10,356 bases of DNA from CAYRGQ01 sp964444885 (GTDB lineage Bacteria; Bacteroidota; Bacteroidia; Sphingobacteriales; Sphingobacteriaceae): positions 1 through 10,356 of the forward strand of contig CAYUIZ010000107.1 in NCBI GenBank assembly GCA_964444885.1. Direction: 5' to 3'. The stretch's first letter is position 1, and each line of letters begins with the position of its first letter. Below, in pieces: positions 1-7,015 of this stretch. Below the pieces are notes generated by a model that was not told the DNA's origin, did not search any database, and worked only from the letters and a program-made list of their open reading frames with translations. The translations under genes and the position numbers were made by a program.

Positions 1-5
1 GGAAT

Positions 6-3000
6 ATGTTAAAAAAGGTTAATTGGATTGGGATGGCGTTGTGCCTGGCTGTGCTTACCGCTGGTGCGCAACAGAGTGCTTGGCAGGAGATCAATGAGGC
101 GTACCGTACAGGCATGGAGTTGTATGAACGGGGCAAATACGCGTCAGCCGCCAAGCAGTTTGACAAAGTGGAAGAGTTGCGAACCCAGTCGACCATTCAA
201 GGTGACGAGCATAGCGAGATGGCACTCATCCGGGAGAATGCCCGCTTCTACCAAGCGATATGTGCCCTCGAGCTGGGCGAGGTGGACGCCGAAGAGCAGT
301 TTCTGAAGTATATCCGTGATTTTCCGGCCAGTGCCAATGCCAAAGCCGCTTACTTCCAAGTCGGGCGTTCCTATTTTGATAAGCGCGACTACGAGAAGAC
401 ATTGGAATGGTTTAACAAGCTCGATAGCCGCAATCTGGCGGGGCGCGAGAACTCCGAATTCCGTTTCAAACAAGGTTATGCCTTATTCATGACCCAGCAG
501 TATGCCGAAGCCAAGCCGTTATTTCGCAGTCTGAAGGACGAAAATAACAGCTTTACCGAGGCTTCGATCTATTACTTCGCCTATTTGAGCTATCTGGATA
601 GCGAGTTCAAGACCGCGTTGCAGGAATTCGAACGGCTGAAAGGATCGCGTACCTATGAAAACAGCTACCCCTATTACATTACGGCTTTGTATTTTCTGGA
701 TGGCCGTTATGAAGACGTGCTCACGTATGCGCTACCCATCATGGAGCGGACCACCCAGGAGAATGAGACGGAAATGCTTCGCATTTTGGGCGCCACGTAC
801 TTTGCGTTAAATGATCTGGAACGCTCCAAGCAATATTACGACCGTTTTCAGGCCCGCGACCAAGGAGCCACGCAAAACAATCAAGATAGCTACCAAATCG
901 GGTATATCGCCTACCAAAGCGAGGATTACGAAAAGGCGATCGCTGAACTTGAAAAGATGGACGAGCCGGATGCATACTTTCAGAGTGCGATGATTGCGCT
1001 CGGTGACGCTTTCCTCAAAACGGGTAATAAGCAGAGCGCACGCAATGCGTTCTTCCGCGCTTCCAAACTCGATTTCGACCCTGCGCTGAAAGAAGAAGGC
1101 CTGTATAATTACGCCAAGCTTTCCTACGAGCTTGAATTCCACCAAGTCGGCTTGGCCGCCATTGAAGAATACATGGCGACCTATCCCAATTCAAGCCGCC
1201 ACGAAGAAGCGCGGATTATTCATGCAGAGGCCCTGCTGAGCACGAGCAACTATCGCGCGGCCGTGGATATCCTGGAAGACATGCCTCGGCGCACGCCGGA
1301 GGCTAATGCAGCCTATCAAAAAGTAACGTACTACCGCGGGTTGGAGTTTTATAACGAACGGGCTTTTGAGAACGCCATCTCGATGTTTATGCGGTCAGAG
1401 AGCCATCCCATCGATCAGGAGATTTTAGCGTTGGCAACATACTGGAAAGCCGAAGCCATGTATGAAGTACGGAAGTATGGCGAGGCGGTGGACAATTTCA
1501 GCAAATTTCTGCGCCTGCCGGGTGCACGCAACACGGATGTGTACAGTTATGCCAACTATGCGCTGGCCTACGCCGCATTCCGAAACGACAGTTATAATAC
1601 ATCAGCAAATTATTTCGAACGCTTCCTTTCTACTGGAGGAAGCAGTATTGACAACAACACGCGCAATGATGCCATCGCGCGCCTAGGCGACTCCTATTTT
1701 TCGCTGCGCAACTACAGCCGGGCCTCGCAATACTACGACCGCTTGATTAGCGCGGGCTCCGCGAGCCAGGACTACGCGTTGTTTCAGCGCGGCATCATTC
1801 AGGGTCTGTTGGGTGATAATCAAACCAAACTGGCTACGCTGCGCTCCGTTGTCGAGCGATTCCCGAATTCAAATTATGCGGACGACGTAGCGTTTGAAGT
1901 GCCGTACACCTACTTCGTGATGGGCGACTACCAAACCGCCATCGATGGGCTGTACAAAATGGTGGAAGCCTATCCGCAAAGCAGCTACGTGCCCCGTGCG
2001 CTGGTTACCATCGGCCTGGTGCATTACAACAACGATAACAACGAGGAGGCCATGGCTGCTTTCCGGCGCGTGGTCGAACAGCATTCAAACACGGATGAGG
2101 CTCGGCAGGCCCTGCGCTCGATCGAGAATATTTACCTCGACCGGGGCGACGCGACGGGTTATATTAACTATGCCACCACGACCAACATCGGCGATTTGAC
2201 CAAAGCCGAGCAGGACAACCTTGCATTCCAAGCAGCCAACACGCTCTTTCTGCGTGGCGAGTTCGCAAACGCTATTTTGGCTGTCAACGCTTACTTCGAT
2301 AAGTTTCCCAATCCCATTCAGGAGAAGCACGCCCGTTTTATCCGTGCGGAAAGCATGTTCCGTACCGGGAAAGCGCGGGAGGCCCTGCACGACTTCAACA
2401 TTATCCTGAACGACTGGACGAGCGCCTATACCGAACGTACGTTGCTTAGCGTTTCTGAGCTGTACTTGGGGCTCGGAGAGTACAACGAAGCGATTGCCCA
2501 CCTCAAGAAACTGGAGCTGACTTCTGAATACAAGGCGAACTACGGCTACGCGGTAAACAACCTGATGGTGGCTTACTACAAAATTGACGATATGGAGCAG
2601 ACGATGCTCTACGCCGATCTGGTAAAGAATTACGACCGTGCCTCCGAAGAGGAAATTGCCAATGCGCACCTCCATGCCGCCAAAGCTTACTTGCGCGGAG
2701 GCAATACAGCGAGTGCTGCGAAGGAGCTGAATTTGGCCGCGCTGAAGAGCCAGACCGTCGTGGGTGCCGAAGCCCGCTTCTGGGTGGGGCAGTTGCAATA
2801 CGAAGCGAAGGAATACGACAAGGCAATGGCCTCCGCATTTGACGTCATCAACAACATGGGCTCGCACGATTATTGGGTAGCGCGGAGCTTTATCCTGCTA
2901 GGCGACGTGTATGCGGCCCAGGGAGATGCCTTCCAGGCGCGGAGCACGCTGGAGAGCGTGATTGACAACTACGAAGGAGGTGGCGAAGACGACGACATCA

Positions 3001-3044
3001 TCATTTCGGCCAAGGAGCGTTTACAGAAATTGAGCAGACAGTAA
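6..3044 (+). CDS. Large exported tetratricopeptide-repeat (TPR) protein
   Basis: The product is 1012 residues. Residues 1-21 look like a Sec signal peptide: basic MLKK, a hydrophobic core, then cleavage after AGA and before QQ. The only cysteine there (C13) is not in a lipobox, so it is probably not a lipoprotein. Nearly all the rest is TPR or Sel1/BamD-like helical hairpins, roughly 25 by eye, with the usual pattern of an aromatic, a Gly/Ala, then Tyr-x-x-A near the second helix. Clear examples are AYFQVGRSYFDKRDYEKTLE (about 115-134) and EARFWVGQLQYEAKEYDKAM near the C-terminus. The protein ends in an acidic GGGEDDD tract and a short basic helix. The likely role is a periplasmic protein-protein scaffold. 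It lies 13 bases before the barrel gene, suggesting co-transcription and partnership. By analogy, TPR protein CpoB/YbgF works with Tol-Pal, but this protein is far larger and homology is not shown. The start is chosen for the signal peptide; upstream control lies outside the window. Confidence 0.9.
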   Translation: MLKKVNWIGMALCLAVLTAGAQQSAWQEINEAYRTGMELYERGKYASAAKQFDKVEELRTQSTIQGDEHSEMALIRENARFYQAICALELGEVDAEEQFLKYIRDFPASANAKAAYFQVGRSYFDKRDYEKTLEWFNKLDSRNLAGRENSEFRFKQGYALFMTQQYAEAKPLFRSLKDENNSFTEASIYYFAYLSYLDSEFKTALQEFERLKGSRTYENSYPYYITALYFLDGRYEDVLTYALPIMERTTQENETEMLRILGATYFALNDLERSKQYYDRFQARDQGATQNNQDSYQIGYIAYQSEDYEKAIAELEKMDEPDAYFQSAMIALGDAFLKTGNKQSARNAFFRASKLDFDPALKEEGLYNYAKLSYELEFHQVGLAAIEEYMATYPNSSRHEEARIIHAEALLSTSNYRAAVDILEDMPRRTPEANAAYQKVTYYRGLEFYNERAFENAISMFMRSESHPIDQEILALATYWKAEAMYEVRKYGEAVDNFSKFLRLPGARNTDVYSYANYALAYAAFRNDSYNTSANYFERFLSTGGSSIDNNTRNDAIARLGDSYFSLRNYSRASQYYDRLISAGSASQDYALFQRGIIQGLLGDNQTKLATLRSVVERFPNSNYADDVAFEVPYTYFVMGDYQTAIDGLYKMVEAYPQSSYVPRALVTIGLVHYNNDNNEEAMAAFRRVVEQHSNTDEARQALRSIENIYLDRGDATGYINYATTTNIGDLTKAEQDNLAFQAANTLFLRGEFANAILAVNAYFDKFPNPIQEKHARFIRAESMFRTGKAREALHDFNIILNDWTSAYTERTLLSVSELYLGLGEYNEAIAHLKKLELTSEYKANYGYAVNNLMVAYYKIDDMEQTMLYADLVKNYDRASEEEIANAHLHAAKAYLRGGNTASAAKELNLAALKSQTVVGAEARFWVGQLQYEAKEYDKAMASAFDVINNMGSHDYWVARSFILLGDVYAAQGDAFQARSTLESVIDNYEGGGEDDDIIISAKERLQKLSRQ

Positions 3045-3057
3045 GAGAATACAAACT

Positions 3058-4794
3058 ATGATATTGGATAGCATGATGCGCAGGGAATATTGGATGACGT
3101 TATTGTTGCTGGGTTCGGGCGTTTTCGCCTTTGCCCAGCAGGAGGAAGAGAACCGGGTACGACGCGCTACAACCATTGATTCCATTGACGTGATCAGGGA
3201 TTATCGCCCCATTCTGGCCGATGCGGTCAAGATACGCCGAAGCCCGGACATGACTAACAAACGCGAATACCAGCCCAAGCTGACGTACAATATACTGGAC
3301 AAGAAGCTGGACATCACCACCGGTACCAAACAGCTGACCATCCAGCAAATGCCCTACACCCGGCCGGAGGACATCTTGCCCAATTATGTGAAAATCGGAG
3401 CCGGCAACTTCAATACCTTGCTCGGCGAGGTGTATCTGAGCACCGACCAGTTTCCGGATGCGCGGGTAGGCGGCTATGTCAAGCATTTGGGCCAGCGTGG
3501 GTCGCTGGAGGAGCAGCGTTTTTCCCAGCAGCAGATTGGCGTGTTTGGCCGCAAGACTTTACCACAAGTCACCATCAGCGGCGAGCTGGGGTACAACCGC
3601 TATGCTACCGCTTTTTACGGCGTAGTGGAAAATGAAACGGGTGTTAATTTAAACCCCAGTCCGGAAAAGCAAGCGTTCAACGATATTTTCCTCACAGCCG
3701 AAGTGATTAGCAATTATGACGCAACCAGCACGGACGACATGAGCTATTCGGTGAAGCTTGACGGCTATGCCTACAGCAATGCGTTTCAGGCGAAGGAAAA
3801 CTCAGCCGCCATCAGCGGTTACCTGAACCGGCGAATTAACGCGTTCAATGTCGGCGCAAACGTGTCGGGAGATTTTACCACCGTGTCTGATGAGGCGTAC
3901 AACATCGCGAATCATATTGCCCGGCTGAATCCGTACTTCCGTTTCAAAGGCGATAACTATAACCTCACACTCGGGGCGAATTTGGTCGCCGAATTTGGCG
4001 ACCGCCAACGCACGAATATTTTCCCTTCGGTAGAGGTGGATTTTGCGCTGATACCCGAGTACGCCCACATTTATGGGGGTATAACTGGCGACGTGAATAA
4101 AACCTCATTCCGCGAACTATCCAAGGACAATCCGTTTCTGGCACCGAATATCCAGATCGAAAATTCGGTGGACAGAATGAACATCTTCGGGGGTATCAAA
4201 GGGAACGCTGGCGCCACCTTCGGGTATAAAGTCCATGCGTTTTACCGCCGCGTCGAGAGCCTGCCGCTCTTTGTGAACAGCCTCACTGCTCCTCACCAGT
4301 TTGCGGTGATCTACGACGATCTGGAAGAGTCGAGCACGATCTTGGGCCTGGAAGGCGAAGTCAACTTGCGCGTGTCGGAGACCGTTAGCTTGGGCGGCAA
4401 GCTCAACTTTAATGAGTTTGACCTGCAAAACGAAGACCATGCGTGGTTTCTGCCTAAGATGCGGGTGACAGCCAATACACGGATCAATATCAGCGAGAAA
4501 CTGTATATTAATGGCGAACTGCTGTTCAACGGATTGACATACGGAAAAGTGTATGACTGGCCTGTCCTTTCGACGCCAGGCCCCGGGCCGAGCCCCGGCC
4601 CTGCAGAAGAAACAGCTAGGAGAGTATCTATCCCGGCGTTTGCCGACATCAGCGCCGCGGCAGAATACCGGATCAACAACCAAATCGGCATTTACATACG
4701 GGCCAACAACCTGCTCGGCAATACCTACGAACGGTATCTGTATTACCCGAGATTGGGCCTTAACGTCATTGGCGGCATTAATTTTTCATTCTAA
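3058..4794 (+). CDS. Outer-membrane beta-barrel protein, TonB-dependent-receptor-like, without a recognisable plug
   Basis: The product is 578 residues. A signal peptide ends at FAFA-QQ (about residue 26). A conserved-looking periplasmic stretch follows (DVIRDYRPILADAVKI, 44-59, then QPKLTYNI, 72-79). From about LPNYVKIGAGN (107-117) onward there are alternating amphipathic strands up to the terminal FSF, the aromatic C-terminus typical of outer-membrane barrels. Near the end, NNLLGNTYERYLYYPRLG (550-567) closely resembles the last strands of TonB-dependent receptors. At 578 residues it is shorter than typical receptors, and I see no normal ~130-residue plug domain between signal peptide and barrel. 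It may be a receptor-derived barrel whose N-terminal segment contacts a periplasmic partner. Start choice: ATG at 3058 gives a long n-region; ATG codons at 3073 and 3076 (M6, M7) give a more typical signal peptide (MMRREYWMTLLLL) and may be the true start. A Gly/Pro-rich insert (507-515) lies in a probable surface loop. Substrate unknown. Confidence 0.8.
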   Translation: MILDSMMRREYWMTLLLLGSGVFAFAQQEEENRVRRATTIDSIDVIRDYRPILADAVKIRRSPDMTNKREYQPKLTYNILDKKLDITTGTKQLTIQQMPYTRPEDILPNYVKIGAGNFNTLLGEVYLSTDQFPDARVGGYVKHLGQRGSLEEQRFSQQQIGVFGRKTLPQVTISGELGYNRYATAFYGVVENETGVNLNPSPEKQAFNDIFLTAEVISNYDATSTDDMSYSVKLDGYAYSNAFQAKENSAAISGYLNRRINAFNVGANVSGDFTTVSDEAYNIANHIARLNPYFRFKGDNYNLTLGANLVAEFGDRQRTNIFPSVEVDFALIPEYAHIYGGITGDVNKTSFRELSKDNPFLAPNIQIENSVDRMNIFGGIKGNAGATFGYKVHAFYRRVESLPLFVNSLTAPHQFAVIYDDLEESSTILGLEGEVNLRVSETVSLGGKLNFNEFDLQNEDHAWFLPKMRVTANTRINISEKLYINGELLFNGLTYGKVYDWPVLSTPGPGPSPGPAEETARRVSIPAFADISAAAEYRINNQIGIYIRANNLLGNTYERYLYYPRLGLNVIGGINFSF

Positions 4795-4812
4795 GGAACT
4801 GGAGGGAAGGGG

Positions 4813-5766
4813 GTGAATATGAATTTGGGAAGAAGCATACGAGATGTCCTGAGTTACCATCCCGAAGTGGGTGTGCCGGGGCTCGGTGTCTTCAAGAAAA
4901 CCCATTTTCCGGCGTCGTTCTACGCGAAGGAACAAGTATTCTTGCCGCCCTATGATCAGATTGATTTGCTGAGCGAGGGCGAAAATCCGATCGGTTTGGC
5001 AGATTACCTGCAAATCCATTACCAACTCGGCCGCGACGAAGCGCGCGTTGCGCTGGATGGTGCGCTGGATGACTTGTTTTCCCGATTAAACGCGGGTAAA
5101 ACCGTATATTTGGACGGTTTAGGGACTCTCGAAAACGACCGAAGCGTGCTTAAGTTTTCGCCGCAGGAAATGGGAAAGTTCGGGTACGGTGCCGTCGCGG
5201 AATGGCCGTCGGCCGATCGCGGGCAGGCGCCCGCAGCCGATTTGGAACCCGAAGCGGAGACGCGCTCAAGCAACAGCTGGATGTGGGTGATGGGCTTATT
5301 TTTAATAGCCGCTATTTTCGGAGGTGTCTGGTTTATCAACCCGACAATCTTCCAGCCTTCAGAACCGGCTCCAAGCAGGGAAACGAAAGCGCCCGACGGA
5401 CCGGAAGAAGCCGTTATGCTGGCTGATTCCGTAACCGCTGATGCGACGGAGGAAGCGCCCGCTGCGGAAGTGGCCGGACAGGATGCCCTCCGCGGCAAGG
5501 CCTTGGATCCTGCATCGGGCATTCAGGGTACGACCTTTGAGATCATCATTGGGACGTTTAACACCATCGATGAGGCGGCGGTGTACACGCAGCGGCTCAA
5601 AGACCAAGGCTTCGGCCAGGTCCGCATTTTGGCGCTGGCCCGAGGAAGCCGCCTGCACAAAGTGAGCTGGGGAGCCTACGCTTCCCGAGAGGATGCCCAG
5701 GCGGTATTGCGCGAAGTGCAGCAACGCGTCGAACAAGGCGCATGGATTGACCGGGTCAACCGATAA
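4813..5766 (+). CDS. Tandem HU-CCDC81-like, single-TM, SPOR-domain membrane protein
   Basis: The product is 317 residues in three zones. Residues about 3-55 and 58-116 are two HU/IHF-like units of the Bacteroidetes HU-CCDC81 type. Each has a helical half followed by a PGLGVF (22-27) or DGLGTL (101-106) turn, and the second ends in LKFSP. A transmembrane helix spans about 155-176. An acidic, Ala/Pro-rich linker runs to about 238. A C-terminal SPOR domain (about 240-317) follows, with TFEIIIGTF, a middle KDQGFGQVRIL segment and LHKVSWGAYASREDAQ. SPOR domains bind peptidoglycan stripped of stem peptides, chiefly at division septa, so topology should be N-in, C-periplasmic. The start is ambiguous: GTG at 4813 or ATG at 4819. 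GGAGG at 4801-4805 lies 7 bases before GTG and 13 before ATG. The MNLGRSIRDVL start from 4819 resembles relatives as I recall them, so I favour ATG biologically. It follows the barrel gene by 18 bases, suggesting one operon. Confidence 0.85.
   Translation: MNMNLGRSIRDVLSYHPEVGVPGLGVFKKTHFPASFYAKEQVFLPPYDQIDLLSEGENPIGLADYLQIHYQLGRDEARVALDGALDDLFSRLNAGKTVYLDGLGTLENDRSVLKFSPQEMGKFGYGAVAEWPSADRGQAPAADLEPEAETRSSNSWMWVMGLFLIAAIFGGVWFINPTIFQPSEPAPSRETKAPDGPEEAVMLADSVTADATEEAPAAEVAGQDALRGKALDPASGIQGTTFEIIIGTFNTIDEAAVYTQRLKDQGFGQVRILALARGSRLHKVSWGAYASREDAQAVLREVQQRVEQGAWIDRVNR
5747..5759. repeat. Short odd palindrome at the end of the SPOR gene
   Basis: TTGACC-G-GGTCAA is a perfect 6-bp dyad around one base, inside the last codons of the SPOR gene. 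A T-run (ATTTTT) begins about 9 bases after it. As RNA only a 5-bp stem with a 3-base loop could form, and the T-run is detached, so this is a poor intrinsic terminator. It is recorded because it sits at the likely border between the TPR-barrel-SPOR group and the exbB group. Confidence 0.25.
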
Positions 5767-5819
5767 ATTTTTAATAAGCAACAAAAAACAAACAACGAAT
5801 ATTTAACAAAATTTATACT
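5767..5819 (+). promoter_or_regulatory. AT-rich leader upstream of exbB
   Basis: This 53-base gap is strongly AT-rich (mostly A and T runs with scattered CAA) between GC-richer coding regions. It has no Shine-Dalgarno sequence; the start codon is preceded by AAAATTTATACT. A-rich, SD-less leaders are usual in Bacteroidota and favour initiation. I looked for the phylum's primary promoter pattern (TTTG, about 19 bases, TAnnTTTG) and found no clear match, so an internal promoter here is only inferred from composition and spacing. The gap could equally be a translation enhancer inside one long transcript. Confidence 0.35.
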
Positions 5820-6518
5820 ATGTCACTATTACAAGACACGATTTATCCGCTTGACACAATGATGGGGGCTACACAGCAAAGCATTGCACTAGCAGAAGAG
5901 AAGATCAGTTTGATTGGGCTCCTATTTAAAGCGGGGTGGATTATGGTGCCGCTGTCGTTGTTGCTGTTTGGTACGCTGGTGATTTTCATCGAGCGTTACC
6001 TGACGATCAAGAAGGCATCGAAATATGAGCCTAATTTGCTGTCGCATGTGAAGCAAAGTGTTTTGTCTGGCAAGCTGGATGCGGCTTTGTCCATCTGCCG
6101 CTCCAATAATTCGGTGCTCGGCCGCATGCTGGAAAAAGGACTGATGCGTATCGGTCGCCCGATTAAGGACATCGAAGCCGCCATCGAGAACGTCGGCAAG
6201 CTCGAAGTAGCCAAGTTGGAGCGGAACCTCAACCTGTTAAGTATCATCGCCACAATCGCGCCGATGCTCGGTTTCGTGGGAACGATTTTTGGGGTAATTA
6301 TTATCTTCAGGGACGTCGAAGCGGCGGGTGGTATCGATATCGCCAGCGTGTCCGGGGGATTGTATGTAAAGATGATCGCCTCGGCAGCGGGGCTTACCAT
6401 CGGTATCTTGGCGTTTGCCGGCTACCACTGGCTAAACACGATGCTAGAACGCTTAATATTGCGTATGGAAACGGATGCGGTTGAATTTGTGGACTTGCTG
6501 GATGAGCCCGGTTCTTAA
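5820..6518 (+). CDS. exbB: ExbB/TolQ/MotA-family proton-channel protein
   Basis: The product is 232 residues, the normal size for ExbB/TolQ. It is an inner-membrane protein that, with ExbD, forms the proton-driven motor energising TonB-type proteins. Three membrane segments are visible: about 34-57 (following AGWIMVPL), about 138-164, and about 183-206. Between the first and second lies the long cytoplasmic loop, including VLGRMLEKGL (99-108) and the EAAIENVGKLEVAKLERNL helix (119-137). The family signature LSIIATIAPMLGFVGTIFG (140-158) is intact; in this family it marks the start of the second helix and lines the channel. A short extra N-terminal segment (1-30) precedes the first membrane helix. 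The gene is 12 bases before exbD, so the two are almost certainly co-transcribed. Sequence alone does not separate ExbB from TolQ; the symbol reflects the nearest general name. No sign of truncation. Confidence 0.95.
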   Translation: MSLLQDTIYPLDTMMGATQQSIALAEEKISLIGLLFKAGWIMVPLSLLLFGTLVIFIERYLTIKKASKYEPNLLSHVKQSVLSGKLDAALSICRSNNSVLGRMLEKGLMRIGRPIKDIEAAIENVGKLEVAKLERNLNLLSIIATIAPMLGFVGTIFGVIIIFRDVEAAGGIDIASVSGGLYVKMIASAAGLTIGILAFAGYHWLNTMLERLILRMETDAVEFVDLLDEPGS

Positions 6519-6530
6519 TATTTTGCGATT

Positions 6531-6938
6531 ATGAATTTACGAAAAAGGCGTAGCCGGGGTGAAACCCGCGTATTTACTGATTCGTTGAACGACATCATGT
6601 TTTTCCTGATGCTGTTCTTCCTGTTGGCATCGGCCGTTGCCAACCCGCAAGTAGTCAAGTTGCTGCTGCCGCGGTCTGCCGCCGGGGAGCAATCCGTAGC
6701 CAAGAAAACCATTACGGTGTCGGTTACGCAAGACCTGAAGTATTATCTGGATAAGGAAGAGATTCCGTTGGAGAATTTGCTGCCAACCTTGCAGGCAACG
6801 ATGCAACCGGGCGAGGACCTGACGATTATGCTTTACGCCGACAGCAGCGTGCCGATCCAGAATGTGATATCGGTGATGGACGTAGCCAATAGATTGAAAA
6901 TCAGGCTGGTTTTGGCGACAGAACCGATGGCAAATTGA
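6531..6938 (+). CDS. exbD: ExbD/TolR-family motor subunit
   Basis: The product is 135 residues, typical for ExbD/TolR. A basic cytoplasmic N-terminus (RKRRSRG) is followed by SLNDIMFFLMLFFLLAS, one transmembrane helix at about 19-37. The membrane aspartate needed for proton translocation in ExbD (Asp25 in E. coli) is matched by Asp21 in the LND motif. The periplasmic domain (about 40-135) shows the family's pattern: ITVSVTQDLKYYLDKEEIP, then a helix, then LTIMLYADSSVPIQNVISVMDVANRLKI, in which the last helix and strand form the fold that dimerises and contacts TonB or peptidoglycan. It lies directly between exbB and the TonB-like gene, giving the standard motor order. A gap of 77 bases to the next gene, longer than the others here, contains a dyad. 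Start is the first ATG after the exbB stop; no strong ribosome-binding site is visible. Confidence 0.95.
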   Translation: MNLRKRRSRGETRVFTDSLNDIMFFLMLFFLLASAVANPQVVKLLLPRSAAGEQSVAKKTITVSVTQDLKYYLDKEEIPLENLLPTLQATMQPGEDLTIMLYADSSVPIQNVISVMDVANRLKIRLVLATEPMAN

Positions 6939-6950
6939 TTTTTCAGTTTA

Positions 6951-6989
6951 TTTATGGAAAACCGGGTGTAAGGGCATCACTTCCATAAA
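6951..6989. repeat. Inverted repeat in the exbD-tonB gap
   Basis: TTTATGGAA (6951-6959) and TTCCATAAA (6981-6989) are perfect 9-bp inverted arms around a 21-base spacer. In mRNA they could form a 9-bp, AU-rich stem ending 26 bases before the tonB-like start codon. No T-run follows, so it is not an intrinsic terminator. Possible roles are an mRNA processing or stability element setting the ratio of motor subunits to TonB, or an operator. The arms are palindromic by direct reading; any function is inference. Confidence 0.5.
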
Positions 6990-7015
6990 GTTGAACATTA
7001 TAGAGAAAGGTAAAG

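Noticed and set aside
2085..2867. 260-codon open frame on the minus strand inside the TPR gene
   Set aside because: It is fully antisense to a well-supported TPR coding frame, has no recognisable domain and an unnatural composition rich in Val/Gly/Arg. It is a shadow frame.
6..3044. Identity as the type IX secretion / gliding TPR lipoprotein SprE/PorW
   Set aside because: No lipobox cysteine, and no other type IX secretion gene in the window; TPR content alone does not support that name.
4117..4683. 188-codon minus-strand open frame within the barrel gene
   Set aside because: Antisense to a frame with signal peptide and C-terminal barrel signature; no family likeness.
5747..5775. Intrinsic terminator after the SPOR gene
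   Set aside because: The stem is only about 5 bp with a 3-base loop, and the T-run begins about 9 bases later. It is listed only as a weak repeat.
6954..6971. Five-codon frame MENRV inside the exbD-tonB dyad, considered as a leader peptide
   Set aside because: No ribosome-binding site, no repeated regulatory codon and no alternative terminator structure; easily due to chance.
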